From Oreocharis arfaki (taxonomy: Eukaryota > Chordata > Aves > Passeriformes > Paramythiidae), in the NCBI GenBank assembly GCA_013398015.1, contig VZRR01011364.1, positions 23,565-87,564 on the forward strand: a stretch of DNA of 64,000 bases, in the 5' to 3' direction. Both the position numbers and the translations under genes were made by a program. The number at the start of each line of letters is the position of its first letter. The stretch's first letter is position 1. Shown in pieces: positions 24,301 through 37,191 of the stretch. The notes below the pieces were generated by a model, which saw nothing but the letters and a program-made list of their open reading frames with translations, had not been told where the DNA came from and did no database searches.

Positions 24301-27300
24301 AACCCCGATGGAGTTTCCTCTTTAAATGTTGTGCAAATAATAAATGTTGGTTGTGAACATAGTTCCTTACTTTGGTTTCTCTTTGGAAACAGTGATGAGT
24401 CCCAAGGCCAAGGCCAGCTGCTGATCCAGACGGTTAAGCTGGCGTTCTCCGTTACCAACAACGTCATCCGGCTGAAGCCCCCGTCCAGCGTGGTGTCTCC
24501 CCTAGAGCAGGCACTCACTCAGCATGGTGGGTACTGCTCCCTGGGGCAGCCTGAGAGCTGTGCTTCTGGGTGATCTGCAAATGGCAGTGTATGTCTCATC
24601 ACAAACACTAGTTAAGGTTTCCAGGTTACAAGAAGTGGTTGCTACTGATGGGAGAAGGCCTCTTCTCCCTCCTCTAAAGCATTCTTCCCCTCTGGGACAG
24701 CTTTTAAAGGATTAATCAAACATGGCTTATTGTTTGCTGCTTTGTAATTGGATTAGTGTAATTACAGAATATAGTAAGTCATCTGCTGTTAGTGCCTCTG
24801 GCTGGACCTATACGATGTTCTTTTGGGAGACCAACTTAGTTCTCATCTTCTACTGTGGAAATCATTATTTGGTAAATAGTTACATCTTGTTGCTGTTTCT
24901 TCTCTTTGGTTTTATTTGTGTTTTCTTCAGGTGCTCATGGAAACAACCTTATTGCTGTCTTGGCCAAATACATCTACCACAAGCATGACCCTGCACTTCC
25001 CCGCCTGGCAATCCAGCTGCTCAAACGGCTGGCTACAGTAAGATAAGACACACCAGTGCTCCTTTGCTTCTGCCTGTGTGACTGATTCCACCACTGAAAG
25101 TTTTTCGAGATAATTTCCTCAGGCTTTTTTGTATCAAGGAGCTTAGTGCAAGTCAGTTGAAGCGGGGTGGACTGACAGCTGTGAGTTAGGGCACATGAAA
25201 AATCATCTAAAGGGCCCTTTAGTTTTTTTAATGTGATCTTCTGTTTCAGAACTCAGCACTCACTGAGAGGCATCCCATGAGTGGGGCTTTTTCTGCAAAG
25301 TATTTGCACCTCCAGTTGTTCTCTTCCCAATTTTTCAGCAACTTTCTCAAGTCACAGTCTTAAATACAATTCCTAGACCTTCCTGTTTGGAACTTTTAAC
25401 ACCTTACTGAGAAGAGGATTCTATTTAAGTTTTTGTCAGTACCTTTCAACTTTTAGACTTCTGGACTTAGTAAAAGTAGGCTTTAGACTTACAAAGCCTT
25501 TTATACTGACTCTTTTTGTCTGCTAAACATCTGAGTATTTGTAGTTTTCTTAAAGAATATAAATCCAGATCTGGGCTTATTTATTTCAAGAAATGTAATT
25601 CCGAAACTATTTTTTTCTTTGTCCTTTATATTTCTTTTGTAACCTGAGAGAAATAGGTGAGGATAGAGCAGAATTGCTGAAGTGGAAAGTTTGGATCACT
25701 TGTCACATTTCTTCCTGCTTAATGACAACTTATTTTGATATGTTCGTAGATTCAATAGTAAATATTTTTGGGTTTTGATACAATACAATCACCTTTTATG
25801 TAGAATTAAGCATTTTCTACAGCATGTTTATTTTTCCCTCTGATGTTTGTCTCCATGGGCAGGTTGCTCCCATGTCCGTGTACGCCTGCTTGGGCAGTGA
25901 TGCTGCTGCCATCCGCGACGCCTTCCTCACCCACCTGCAGAGCAAGATCGAGGACATGCGCATCAAGGTCATGATCCTGGAGTTCCTCACAGTAGCAGTG
26001 GAGACGCAACCTGGGCTCATTGAACTGTTCCTGAATTTGGAAGTGAAGGATGGCAGTGATGGGTCAAAGGTACAATAGCAGATACTTGCCCGAGGAGTCG
26101 CTAGCCTTTTTTTGCCTATTACAGCACTGGATGCTAAAATCTGGTAGTTCTTGCTTGTAACCTGATGTGCTTAATTTGAAGATAAATGCTGGTTGTGCTT
26201 GTTTTAATGGATGTGGTGCTATCCCAGTTTCACTTTTCCCTGTAACCAAAGAGAAGGCTTCCCCAGTATTTCAAGGCAGATACTGAGTTAGCAAAAGAAC
26301 ATCTACTGAGATCAAGGGTGCCTGTGACCTGCTCTCTTCACTCTGTGTGCTGTTCTCTAAGCGACCTTAAAACACTCATTCATGACACTCTGGCAGTGAG
26401 AAAGCTGAAGATTTGGGTACAGTGGGCAATATAATTCTCCAGCATTGTAACCTCTTGTAACCTCTTGCCTTCTTTTGCTTTAGGAATTCAGCTTGGGGGA
26501 GTGGAGTTGCCTCCAGGTAGTGTTAGAGTTGATTGACTCCAAACAGCAGGAGAGGTACTGGTGCCCTCCCCTCCTGCACCGCGCTGCCATCGCCTTCCTG
26601 CACGCGCTGTGGCAGGACCGTCGAGACAGCGCCATGCTTGTGCTGAGGACAAAGTGAGTTGGTGTTCCTCGACAAGGCATTTTCCTTCCTCTTTTCCAAA
26701 ACATTCTTTCTGTGGTTTGTTAGGCTTTTCAGGGGCATTTCCGTCTTAGTCAGTGTGTGCCTTGGTGAGGGTATGCAGTGTGTGGGCTTTGAGTGTGGAA
26801 GATGAGAAGCCCCAATGTGTCAGAAGCAAATATATTTGGCTTTTTATACAAAGCTTAATAAATTTGTGTTTACCAGACCATATTTTCTACAAAGTTTGGA
26901 AAACTCAGAATGCTGCAAGGCATGTGGCATGAGGGAAATAACTGATACTACTTTTGTTTCTGTCTTTTAGGCCAAAGTTTTGGGAAAATTTAACTAATCC
27001 CCTCTTTGGGACCCTTTCTCCACCTTCTGAATCATCAGAGGTGAGTTACATCCAAACAAAATGAAGGGATTTATGTATTTCTCAGAAAAGGGTTCTAAGT
27101 GATGTGTGTGGCTGTTCCTTCTGCTTGCAGCTTCCTAAAAGGAGCTGTGACCAAGTGGGAGATGAAGTCAATGCCATCTGGCTTTTCAGAGACTGGGCAG
27201 CCATGAACTGTCTTTTGAAATTCTCTGCTATTAATTCACATATGAAACAAAAATAGCTATGTGGCAGCTGTGGTAATACTCACTGTGGAAGGTGAAGTGT

Positions 27301-30300
27301 ATCCATATTGTGGGCTCAGGCTGACTGGTATTATGGAGGAATTGATTAGGTTCTTGTTCTTCCTTTCTGTGCAAGTTTTTCTATTCATTCTGAAAGCCCT
27401 GTGCTCTCACTGAAGAGTTTGAACTCTGAGCACAGTATTCTGTCCTTATTGTCACCAGTCTGTGAACAAAATGACGTAACTGCTCCTATTGTGGGAGAAA
27501 TAAGTCTCCTGCAGAACTGGAGTATCAGCCATCCCAAGTGGATGAGTAGGGATAAATCAGAATTTCACTTACCCTATAGAACTCAGATTTTTTTTTTTTC
27601 ATTGCTTGGGGTTTTTTTGTCTTCATAGCTCAGTGTCTTGGATACCTGTGCCTTAATAATGAAAATCATCTGCTTGGAGATCTACTATGTTGTCAAGTGA
27701 GTCTTTGGTAGTCTCTCCTTCATCCCTGTACTTTTTAGTTATCACAGCTGTGTGTGTTAACTCTTGATACACCATGTGGGCTTTGATGGCCAAAGCACAT
27801 GTAATCCTGGGAAAATCTGGGAGTGATTCATGAACACATTACAAACATTCCTTTGAAATTCTTGCAATCACCAATTGCAGAAAGATATTACAATCCTTCT
27901 GCAGCCTTTAGGTGAGAATGTATCAGTATTTTCCTTGTATCCTGGAATAAGAATGTACAGTATTTATTAAAATTAATTGTCAGCTAAGCCGAGTAAACCT
28001 GTAGTGTTTGAATCACATTTAGTAGTTTTCTCCCACTTGATTTGTTTTCATGAACCTTAATAACAGTAACAGCTCTTTCATATGTTGAAAACTCAGGATT
28101 AACTAAAATCTCTATTTAAAAAAAAAAACAACGTAGATTTTCTTCAGGGATCATGTTTTCCTTCATATTTGATACAAAAAATGGGATTCCCTGCACAGGT
28201 CTAATATGTGGAATAACTTTCACTTGCAAGCTGTGTCTCTGGCTTTCCTTCCTGAATCTCAGAAGAACTATATTTTCTGACCCAAGGATAAATGAAGATA
28301 ACTTCTCCTCTTGATTTGGTCAGGGGCTCGCTGGATCAGTCCCTGAAAGACACGCTGAAGAATTTCTCCACCAAAAAGCGCTTTGCCTACTGGTCAGAGT
28401 ACGTGAAGTCCCTGGCACAGCACGTGGCAGAGACTGAGGGCACCAGCTGTGCCTCCATCACCGAGTATCAGATGCTCATCTCAGCCTGGCGGATGCTGCT
28501 CATCATCTCCACAAGCCATGTAAGGGCTGCCTCTTGTCTTTCATGAGAGTTTGAAATGAACATTTTGAATAATACAATGTCAACAGCTTCCTAGGGCCAG
28601 CTAAGCAGAATTCACTGATTTATTTCTTTCAGTTTTGTTGTGTGTGAACACAGCACAGGTTGGCACGAGCATGGTGCAGGAGGTTAGAGTGGATGATGTT
28701 TTGCTGTTTGATCAAAATTAGCATATTGTCCTCTCACAGAGGAGGGAGGTAGTAAATAAATTTTAGAGGGATTCTAAGTAGTTCTGTAATCCTGACAAGG
28801 TTTTCCTGTGTCAAGTGAGGCAGGGATGCACCATTAGGGCATTAGTCATTGCCAGCTTCTTGTCAATGGTTAATGTAGGACTAAAATGATTTCTGTAAAA
28901 CTTGGCAACTATAAAATTTGGTGGATTCTTAAAGTTACAAATTAAAAGTGTAAGCTGATTTTAGGCTCCTTAGAAGATGCATCTTTTGTCGTGCTGATTG
29001 ATCTTTATCTTTGTGGATTTAGGCGGATATCATGCATCTGACCGATTCTGCAGTTCATCAGCAGTTGTTTCTGGATGTGCTAAATGGCACCAAGGTTTTG
29101 GTAGGTGTTGCTTCCTATCAGTTCTTTCGTTTCCTAGTTGCTTATCTTCGTTGCACTGTGAGGGGTTCTATTTCTGCAGATGCTTGTAATCACAGGGTTT
29201 TTTAGATCCTGTGAAATTGGGCTGAAACAAAGTCTCTCTTCCTGAACTGATGAGCTGCTTAAATCTTTATTTTGTATGTGACATTCTTGTCATCATTGAG
29301 TGGCCCTGCGAGGGTCCTGGCTCTGGTCTCCTCAGTTCCGCTGAAGAACAAACCTGGTCATTTGGTGGTAGTGGTGCTGCTTGGACTGAGCATTTCTGAA
29401 GTGTTTTTACATGTGTCTGTTCCAGCTGTAACTCTTGCAGTATTTCTCCTTAGCTCCAAGTTCCCATGTCAGTGTCCTGTCTGCAGTTGGGGTCTATGCT
29501 GTGTACCCTTCTTCTGATCCTGCTCAAGCAGTGGAAAAGGTAGGCATTTTGTTTGGATAATTATTAGTCACTGCTAGAAATAAAAACTTGGGAGATCGTG
29601 TTTAAATAAAAATTTGGGAGATTATGTTGAAGTGTTTTACTCTAATGAGAATCCCTTAGTGGTCTGGGGAGAGAACTGAAGCCTTATCATTGAATTCTCT
29701 TTTGGGATGTCAAATGTCTCTTGGTTGTACCTGAAATTGTAAGAACTCTCTAGTAGCAATACAGTTTATTTGGTTTCCTGCTTGTTGGTGAAGAGTACCA
29801 ACGGAGTTTTTGTGATAGTTAGTCCTGCTTTCTCACTCTCATTCTCACAATGAAGGGAAAATGCATTCTCTCATTCTGTGGAATGTCTTTAGGGAGATCC
29901 AAGTGGTGACTTAAACTTTACTTTGAAGAACTGCTTTTATTTTTGGGGGTCATCTAACTTACAATCCACACAGCTCATTCAAGACAATATATTTATTGAA
30001 GGATCTTGTCTAATCTGAAGAGCTCTCCCTTTTTGTTGTCAGCGAGTTGGGTTCTGTGGATAAAATCATAAACTCCTTGACGCAGATTCTGGAGGGAGTA
30101 CTCCAGGCAGATCAGCAGATGATGGAGAAAACCAAAGCCAAAGTGTTCTCAGCTCTTATCACTGTTCTGCAAATGAAGGAGATGAAAGGTGAGGTGGTGC
30201 ATGTGCAGGTGTCGAGGTACCAGGTCTGAACACACCTTACACCCAACATGTGCAAGGTAAACACATGTGTAGTGCTGGTAGTAGTGCAGGGTGCTGAATG

Positions 30301-33300
30301 TAGTCACCAGCCTGTGGGACTTCTCTTTTTTCATCCTTTCTTTAGCTAGTTTCGGAAAGAGGTGAGGTTTATCATTCATTCACTCTATGTCCATGTCTTC
30401 TCTTGTCTTGTCTTTTCCTGACAATAATCTCTGTTTGATCAGTTTGGTTCCTGTGTGTTTTTGGAAACAGCTCAGTGGGAGGGACACCTAAGTCAGGCTC
30501 TCTGAGTGACCATAGAGCTTAGATTCTGACATGGATTTCTAGTTAGAGATAACAAAAGACCCAAATACGAGAAAGGGTACATTTTGTTACAAACCATAGA
30601 AACCAGTCTGGTCATTACTCCTGTCCCTTGTGGGGCATCTTGGCATTGCAGTAGCACTTGAAGACCCTCAGTGGAACCTGGGCAATATTTCTCTGTGCGA
30701 CACATACAAAGGCAACTGTGATTAAAAGTGTGTCAGGTTACTTGTCTGTGTTCCTTGTCCCACTGCATTGGTTCTGCAAGCCTGTATGTTTTGAAAAATA
30801 GAAAGTGGAGGGTTGGTTTGGTTTTAATTGCTTTTTTTGCTGTTGAATTAAGAGTTTCTAGTCATGCTGGTAAAAGGTGGTCCAATTTATTACAGTAGTT
30901 TTGATAAGAATGTAGTATTTATATAGACTCACAGACCATAGACTGCACCCAGTCTTTACAGGCTGGTACCAGCAGTCTGGAGCAATGGGTGGGACTTGCG
31001 GTGGTGGAATAATCTGCCCATAGTAGTGCTTGATTTGTGCTTTGACATGTCATGAGTTTATGTGACTTTGTGGTAAAACTACATGTTTTTGTTATCCAGA
31101 TGAATATAATCCCTTATTATATCCTCCTAGACTTAAACATCTAACTTAGTCACAGTTCCTCACATTGTTTTGTAGCTTTTGAAATGAGAACAGAATAAAT
31201 GCTAATTCCAAGAAATGTGGCTCAGTGATGTTACCAGTTAAACTGGAAACCTGAGTACAAGGACTGTGTGTTAACTGGTGTCTGTTGTTCGTGTCACAGT
31301 GAATGACATCCCCCAGTACCCCCAGCTGGTGCTGAGTGTGTGTGAGACTCTCCAGGATGAGGTCATTGCGCTTTTGGACCAGACTCGGCACAGCCTGACC
31401 TTGGGAGATGCTGCGGATGACAAGGACAGTATGGAGACTGATGATGCCTCCCGAGTTAAGCACAAAGACCAGCGAGATGGGGTAAAGGACCTGTTCCTTT
31501 GCTCTGCAGCCTCGTCTCCTCTCTCTAGACAAAAGTTTCATGATGCTTGGAACAACTTTCCCTTGCAGCCTGCTGCCTTCAAAGGAAGTTTCAGCAGTTT
31601 CTATTTCAGAATTACTTGATGCTTTTTTGGCTCACATCAGTCTGGGAAATTGGCTGTTGCTGCCTCTTCTTCAGATGTGTCCTAAAAAACATTGTCATGA
31701 GTGCTGATACAGCCAGGAGACGTACAGAGTATAATGTGAGGGATACCAGGAGCCTCCATTCATGATTCTGAGAGTGATTGAACTTTAGGTTGTATTGGTA
31801 AATGCTTTTGAGATTTTTCTTCGTAACAACGCTGTACCTACCTTTCCTTCGCTGCAGGTGTGTGTTCTGGGTCTGCACCTGGCTAAGGAGCTCTGTGAAG
31901 TGGATGAAGATGGAGATTACTGGCTGCAGATTACTAGGAAAGTCCCTGTCCTTCCTACTATCTTTGCTGCACTGGAGATCAGCCTGAGAGTTAAACAAAA
32001 CCTTCACTTCACAGAGGCCTCGTTACACTTGTTACTGACCTTAGCAAGGACTCAGCAGGTGAGAGATGCAGAGAAGTGAGAGCACATAGCTGTACACTTT
32101 AAATAAGAAAAGTCTGTCTCATTTTTTATCTCATTATCCTGTGTCTGATGTAGCTGAATGATGAGCTGTAGATGAAGGGGTATTTTCTGGAGGCTGGCAA
32201 GCAGCAGGTCTCGTATGCTTAGTCTGTCTTGTTCTCCATAGTGGGATGTCTGGGAAAAGCTGAGCCAGCCAGGCAGAGCTATCATTTAGAGCAGGCACTT
32301 TCACTGAATGGATTCTGCAATGCAAATACCCCCTTGTTAAATCAGCATTGAATGTTGGAACCTGCTTCTTCATTAGTTTTAACAAAGTGTTACTTATCTA
32401 TTAAAAATTCAACTTGTGTGGGGCTTTAGGTGAAAACACGGTTGTTCCAAAGCCCTTTGCAAAGATTATTTACATACCAGAGCAGGAGATAAATGAAATT
32501 CTGAGTACAGTTATGCAGGTTAGATTTTGCTTTTCTTGATGTTGAACTTTTAACAACATGTAGGTGAAAGTTCTGTAAAAGGGTGGTGATGGTGCAAAGG
32601 ACAGAAATATCTACAGCAACACAAGTTTCTTCAGTCTCTGAGAGCAGAGGCACAGATTCCAACAGTAGTCTGTTCTTGTAGGGAGCAGCAGCAATGGCTG
32701 GAGCTGGTGTCACCCAGAGTGTCTGCCTGCCCCTCCTCAGCGTGTACCAGCTCAGCACAAACGGAGCCATTCAGGTGGGTGCTGCTTCCTTCATTCCAGC
32801 TGGGAATGCACCTGGAGAGCTTCCTATGCCCTCGCAGGCTGTGGCTGGAGCAGTGCCCTCCCAGGGTGAGAGGACAGCAGCCATCCCTGGAGACTGGAGA
32901 TTGGTGTGGAGGGAAAAAAAGTTGCTTATTTTTGTATGTGATTTGTTCAGACATCTGCTTCATCCCGGAAGTCCCTGGATGCTCCCTCCTGGCCCGGGGT
33001 CTATCGCCTCTCCATGTCCCTGATGGAACGTCTTCTCAAAACACTGAGATACAACTTCCTGACAGAAGCGCTGGACTTTGTGGGTGTCCATCAAGAGAGG
33101 ATCCTTCAGGTGTGCCACAAACTGCCTCTGTGCTTCACTTGGCTCATCTGTTCCAACAACAGTGGAAATGAGTCAGAAAGGGCAGAAGCATTGAAAAGTC
33201 ACTCCTGCCTTGGGAGGGGTTACAGTGGAAATAACTGTGAGAGGAGGATGGGATGTTATCCCATCTGTCCCTTATTTGTCATGGCCCTGATTTACTTCTC

Positions 33301-36300
33301 CCTCCTTCCCAGTGCCTGAATGCAGTACGGACTGTGCAGAGCTTGGCCTGTCTGGAAGAGGCTGATCATACTGTTGGCTTCATTCTTCAGCTCTCAAATT
33401 TCACAAAGGAGTGGCATTTCCACCTGCCACAACTTATGAGGGACATGCAGGTAGGAATAAGGATATTGCTGTGGATAATACATTGCCTTGGTGTGCAGGG
33501 ATTTGGATGTCTTCAGAGAAAATGGCACTATATCACTCTTTTATTATCACTCCTTTAATGGGAATTACTGTTGAGGTTATTTAACTGCCTATTCTGTCAA
33601 TACCTTGTCTCAAGTGAGGAAATATAACTGTTGGGAGAGAGAGAAGTGGTTGCTTGGAAAAGTGACTTGGGGAATTCAGTGGCTTACTTTCAGTTCTTAG
33701 TGCCAGGTGATTTCAAGAAAATACTGGGAAATTAAGAGACTGTGTGGATCCTTTATGATCACAGTGCTGTGTTTGGATTTTCTAGCTTCCAGCAGTGGTA
33801 GTGAATAGACAGGGTTTGAGCTTTTATGAGATTTCTCCCTGACTTTATTTCTTTCAGGTGAATCTGTGTTACCTGTGCCAGGCCTGTACCTCTCTCCTGC
33901 ACAGTCGCAAAATGCTCCAGCACTACCTGCAGGTGAGGGTCCTACACCAAACTTTAAGTTGTGTTGCATGCCCATGCTCCCTGTTAGAAGGGAGCATTAT
34001 TCAGTATCAAGTGTCTTGGATATTGAATGGATTATTGATAATCCTTGTGGTGATTATTGACACCCATCAACAGTTAGGATTTCCATTTCTTCACAGCAAA
34101 AAAAAAAAAAAAAAAAGGGCAANAGTAGTCTAGACTCTGAAAACCTCTGGACTGTGTAAAGCCAGTCCTAGATAACCAACAGCCTGTGCTGAATGGTGCT
34201 GTTGTCATAAGGAGGCTGCATTGCTCTAGGACTCTGGAGTGCCATTAATTAAGCCACTGTTGACCTGGTGTCCTTGATTTGATTTAATTTGTTAAAGGCA
34301 GATAGTTCGTGTTCTTGGGACATCTTTAGATGCATGAGGTGGAGATGATGCATTGCTGCTGCAGTGTTCCTTCTGCATGGCTCAGGCTTGGCGTGTTGAT
34401 CATTCTTTTTCCGGAGTGTGGAATCTAAACAGCCTCTGCAGCTGCCTCCCTGCAATGCAGTGTCTCCCCAGCCCACACCAATTGTAGATTCTCAGCAGGT
34501 GACAGACTTTGGGTGCCTTATTTCCTCATTCTCTTTGTTCACAGCATTTTTTTTTTCACGAAACACTTGTCTTAGTGCAAAATAATCATATCTGTATTCA
34601 AGACTTTCTCCTTTCTTTCTCCACAGACAAAAAATGGCGATTCCCTTCCATCCAGTGTGACTCCCCGAGTGCAGCGTAATCCGCAGGCCTCCTCCAAACA
34701 CCCCAGCCCCGAGTCAGAGGCAGCAGAGCAGAAGGCCCTGCTCACAGTGCAGTACAGCCTCCTCAAAATCCTCAGCAAGTCTCTTGCTGCCCTGCGCCAT
34801 TTCACCCCTGATGTCTGCCAGATCCTCCTTGACCAGGTGGGGAGAGAAGAGAGGTGCTCCTCTCCAAAGGGGGGAGTTTCCAGCATTTCCAGGGAAATTC
34901 TGGATCTCTGTGTCCTGCTTGATACAGTGACCCCTGTATACCTGTCTGCTATTCTGCACAGAGCAGGAAGGCCGGAGACAAGGAATTTGCTTTGGGAATC
35001 GGGCACTGCACAGTGTGAAGGGAAGACTTGGCTGAGCTTTTGTGTGATCTACACAAGGCTTTGTATGTGTGACCTTACTGGAGCAGACAATAACCCAGTT
35101 GGTTTGTACCTTCAGTACACCATTCTTCAGGAAAAATCCTGTTGTTATCCACCCATGGTGGTGTGACCCAATGCCTGGTCTCCAGGTTCAGAAAAGGAAG
35201 GTTTAATCCTTGAGTCTGGCAGTGTCCTGCTGCTAACTGTTGGATAGGGCACATCCTTCTGTGCCTCTGGGAGCAGCCAGTACCTTGGTGTGCCAGTGAT
35301 GGCAGCTGTGTGAGGAGAGACCTGGAGTCTGGTTGTGCAGTGCTGTACAGGACACTTTGCTGCTCCAGCTGTGCACCTGAGATTGGGGAAATTATCACAG
35401 TGCTTCTATTTCTCCCTATGAAAAGCATGATAAAGGACTGGGTATTCCTGTTCCTATGGCAACACCATACTCATGGCATTTGGGATCTCACTCCTCTTTC
35501 TGTTCCTCCACAGTCGCTGGACCTTGCTGAGTACAACGTGCTCTTTGTCTTGAGTTTCACCACACCAGCCTTTGATTCGGATGTTGCACCTTCCTTTGGG
35601 ACCCTCCTTGCCACAGTCAACGTGGCCCTAAACATGCTGGGAGAGGTACTGGCCCTTTCTGTGTCTGGGAGCACGGCAGTTGCAGTGATCCCAGAGAGCT
35701 CATTCAACTGATACTTTGAAGAGCATGGGTAGTTCTTTTCTATCTCCTGTCTCTAATGCCTGTCTTTTTTTCCCTCTAAGATGGATAAGAAGAAGGAACC
35801 TTTCCCTCAGGCTGCAGGGCTGAATATGCAAGAGGGAAACAAAACCCTCAAGTAAGTTTCTAGTTACTTGATGTAGTTACAGCCAAGCAGCAGGAGTCAG
35901 AGCTCCTCAGATCAGAACTGAAGTGTAGAGGCATTTGTGTGTCTTCGTACATCCTTTGTGTGTAAAGTCCTTCAATAACTACTTGACCTGGAAACCAGAG
36001 TGTGCTGACCTTTTTGGCTCCTGCTGATTTGTGTTTCTTTGCACAGGTCTCTCCTCATGTTTACAATGGAAAACTGTTTCTACCTGCTCATCTCCCAGGC
36101 TGTTCGGTACCTGCGGGACCCAGCTGTGCACCCCCGGGATAAGCAGCGGATGAAGCAGGAGCTCAGCTCGGAGCTGGTGAGCACCTTGTGCTGTCGTCTC
36201 GCACGGTTCGGTGTGTCTCGTCTGTGGCTGCCCATTTCCCAACATGACTGAACAGCCTTGGGCTGCTCATACTGGCACATTCCTGTGCCACAGCACCCGG

Positions 36301-36533
36301 TTTGGGGTGGGAGAGGGCGTGTGGTGGAACGAAGTTGACTTGTTACACACTCTTAATTGCAGAGTACGCTGCTCTCCAGCCTGTCCCGTTACTTCCGCCG
36401 GGGTGGTCCCTCTTCACCTGCCAGCGGGGTCCTTCCCTCTCCTCAAGGAAAGTCTGCCTCCAAGCTGGGTCCAGAGGGGCAGGAGCCCTTGTTTCAGCTC
36501 GTGCAGGCCTTTGTCCGGCACGTGCAGAGATAG
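11861..36533 (+). CDS. NUP188: Nucleoporin NUP188
   Basis: Large scaffold nucleoporin of the nuclear pore inner ring, partner of NUP93. Forty-four coding exons join in frame to 1738 residues (human about 1749): 11861-11889, 13776-13830, 14424-14497, 14721-14805, 15431-15511, 15920-15964, 16534-16626, 16752-16871, 17262-17473, 17908-18022, 18251-18451, 19149-19238, 19804-19869, 20413-20532, 20979-21105, 21230-21385, 21747-21873, 22465-22552, 22632-22708, 22865-22979, 23320-23440, 23633-23699, 24110-24238, 24393-24526, 24931-25037, 25863-26069, 26484-26653, 26971-27040, 27629-27696, 28324-28519, 29023-29100, 29454-29539, 30043-30188, 31300-31481, 31858-32058, 32682-32774, 32951-33109, 33313-33450, 33858-33932, 34627-34836, 35514-35645, 35781-35851, 36047-36176, 36363-36533 (TAG). 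The start MAAAGGLSAR has A at -3 and G at +4. Most of the protein reads as alpha-solenoid. Residues about 505-556 (RWEYSYSSWTLF) probably form the SH3-like insertion. Polar linkers lie near 1255-1280 and 1502-1540. Confidence 0.96.
11890..13775 (+). other. NUP188: NUP188 intron 1
   Basis: Runs from donor GAG|GTGTGG to acceptor TTTACAG. The first 450 bases are the downstream half of the CpG island. The rest is AT-rich and contains the 43-bp tandem duplication at 13083-13168. GC-rich open frames on both strands in the island part are compositional and show no family resemblance. Confidence 0.8.
13083..13168 (+). repeat. Perfect 43-bp tandem duplication in NUP188 intron 1
   Basis: Two adjacent identical 43-bp units, the first starting at 13083 and the second at 13126, each beginning ATGTTGATCATCATTTG and ending TTTTTGGCAA. 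Four further bases of a third copy follow (ATGT). Identity between copies suggests a recent duplication, a length polymorphism or an assembly artefact. Confidence 0.9.
22392..22411 (+). repeat. 20-bp perfect palindrome in NUP188 intron 17
   Basis: GGTTTTTTAATTAAAAAACC is identical to its own reverse complement. It lies 53 bases before the exon 18 acceptor, in the region where a branch point might be. The preceding A run could extend the pairing imperfectly. Confidence 0.85.
29578..29629 (+). repeat. Degenerate 26-bp tandem repeat in NUP188 intron 32
   Basis: Two adjacent 26-bp units, each starting AAATAAAAA and containing TTGGGAGAT, differing at about four positions. It looks like an older local duplication than the perfect 43-bp one in intron 1. 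Confidence 0.7.
34098..34123 (+). repeat. A-homopolymer with ambiguous base in NUP188 intron 39
   Basis: A run of about 18 A followed by GGGCAA and an undetermined base at 34123. The ambiguity probably reflects sequencing difficulty after the homopolymer. No flanking retroposon body is recognisable. Confidence 0.6.
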
Positions 36534-37185
36534 ATCCTGTCCTGGCCCTGCCTCCCTTGTCAGGACTTGCAGCGGAACAATTCACGTCCACCACAGAAGG
36601 CATCACCTTCGGCAGAGCTGTAATGAGGACTGGGAAGGAGGGAGGCCAGGTGTGGGCAGTGGTGTCACCTGAGCAGTGAGATCCCGTGGAACTCTTGCCA
36701 CCCAGGAGCAGAGTGAATGTAAGGAGAGCCCAGCTGGCTCTCCGGTGACCAGCCCACATGCACAGTCTGCTTGCTCTGTCTGCCAGAGCATCCTGGCTGC
36801 GTACAAGCACTGAACAGTCAAAACCTTTATTTTTATAGCTTGTACCTCAGCTGGGGAAGCTGTGGCTGGATGGAGAGAGGAGACACACTTTGCTGGGCAT
36901 TAATTCTGCTCCTAACACAAGGTGCAACCTGTGTCTCCCACGTGGAGTCCAGCTAAGGCACACTCAAGGGATCAGCCAGCAATTCAGAGACCATCTTTCT
37001 ACTGCTATTTTTGTACTGAATGGTTCAAGGCACGATGGTGTATGTGTGCTCACGCCTTCCCTTCACCCTGCAGTCTGTGTGTTGTGTGTGTTTCTGAAGA
37101 GCGAGGCCTCACTTAAGGTTTTTATGTCAAAATTCCATTGCTCCAGTCTTTCAGTTTTTTGTAACTGTGCCCTATTTATACTGAT

Positions 37186-37191
37186 ATTAAA
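37186..37191 (+). terminator. NUP188: NUP188 poly(A) signal ATTAAA
   Basis: No AATAAA occurs on the plus strand between the NUP188 stop and this point. ATTAAA, the commonest variant signal, follows a T-rich stretch about 650 nt after the stop, and GT-rich sequence (GTGTTCATGGGTTTGTGTTGG) begins about 20 nt later, as expected for a downstream element. Confidence 0.65.

Noticed and set aside
34657..35166. 169-codon open frame at NUP188 exon 40
   Set aside because: The first part is the real exon; the remainder is read-through of intron 40 past a clear GTGGGG donor at 34837.
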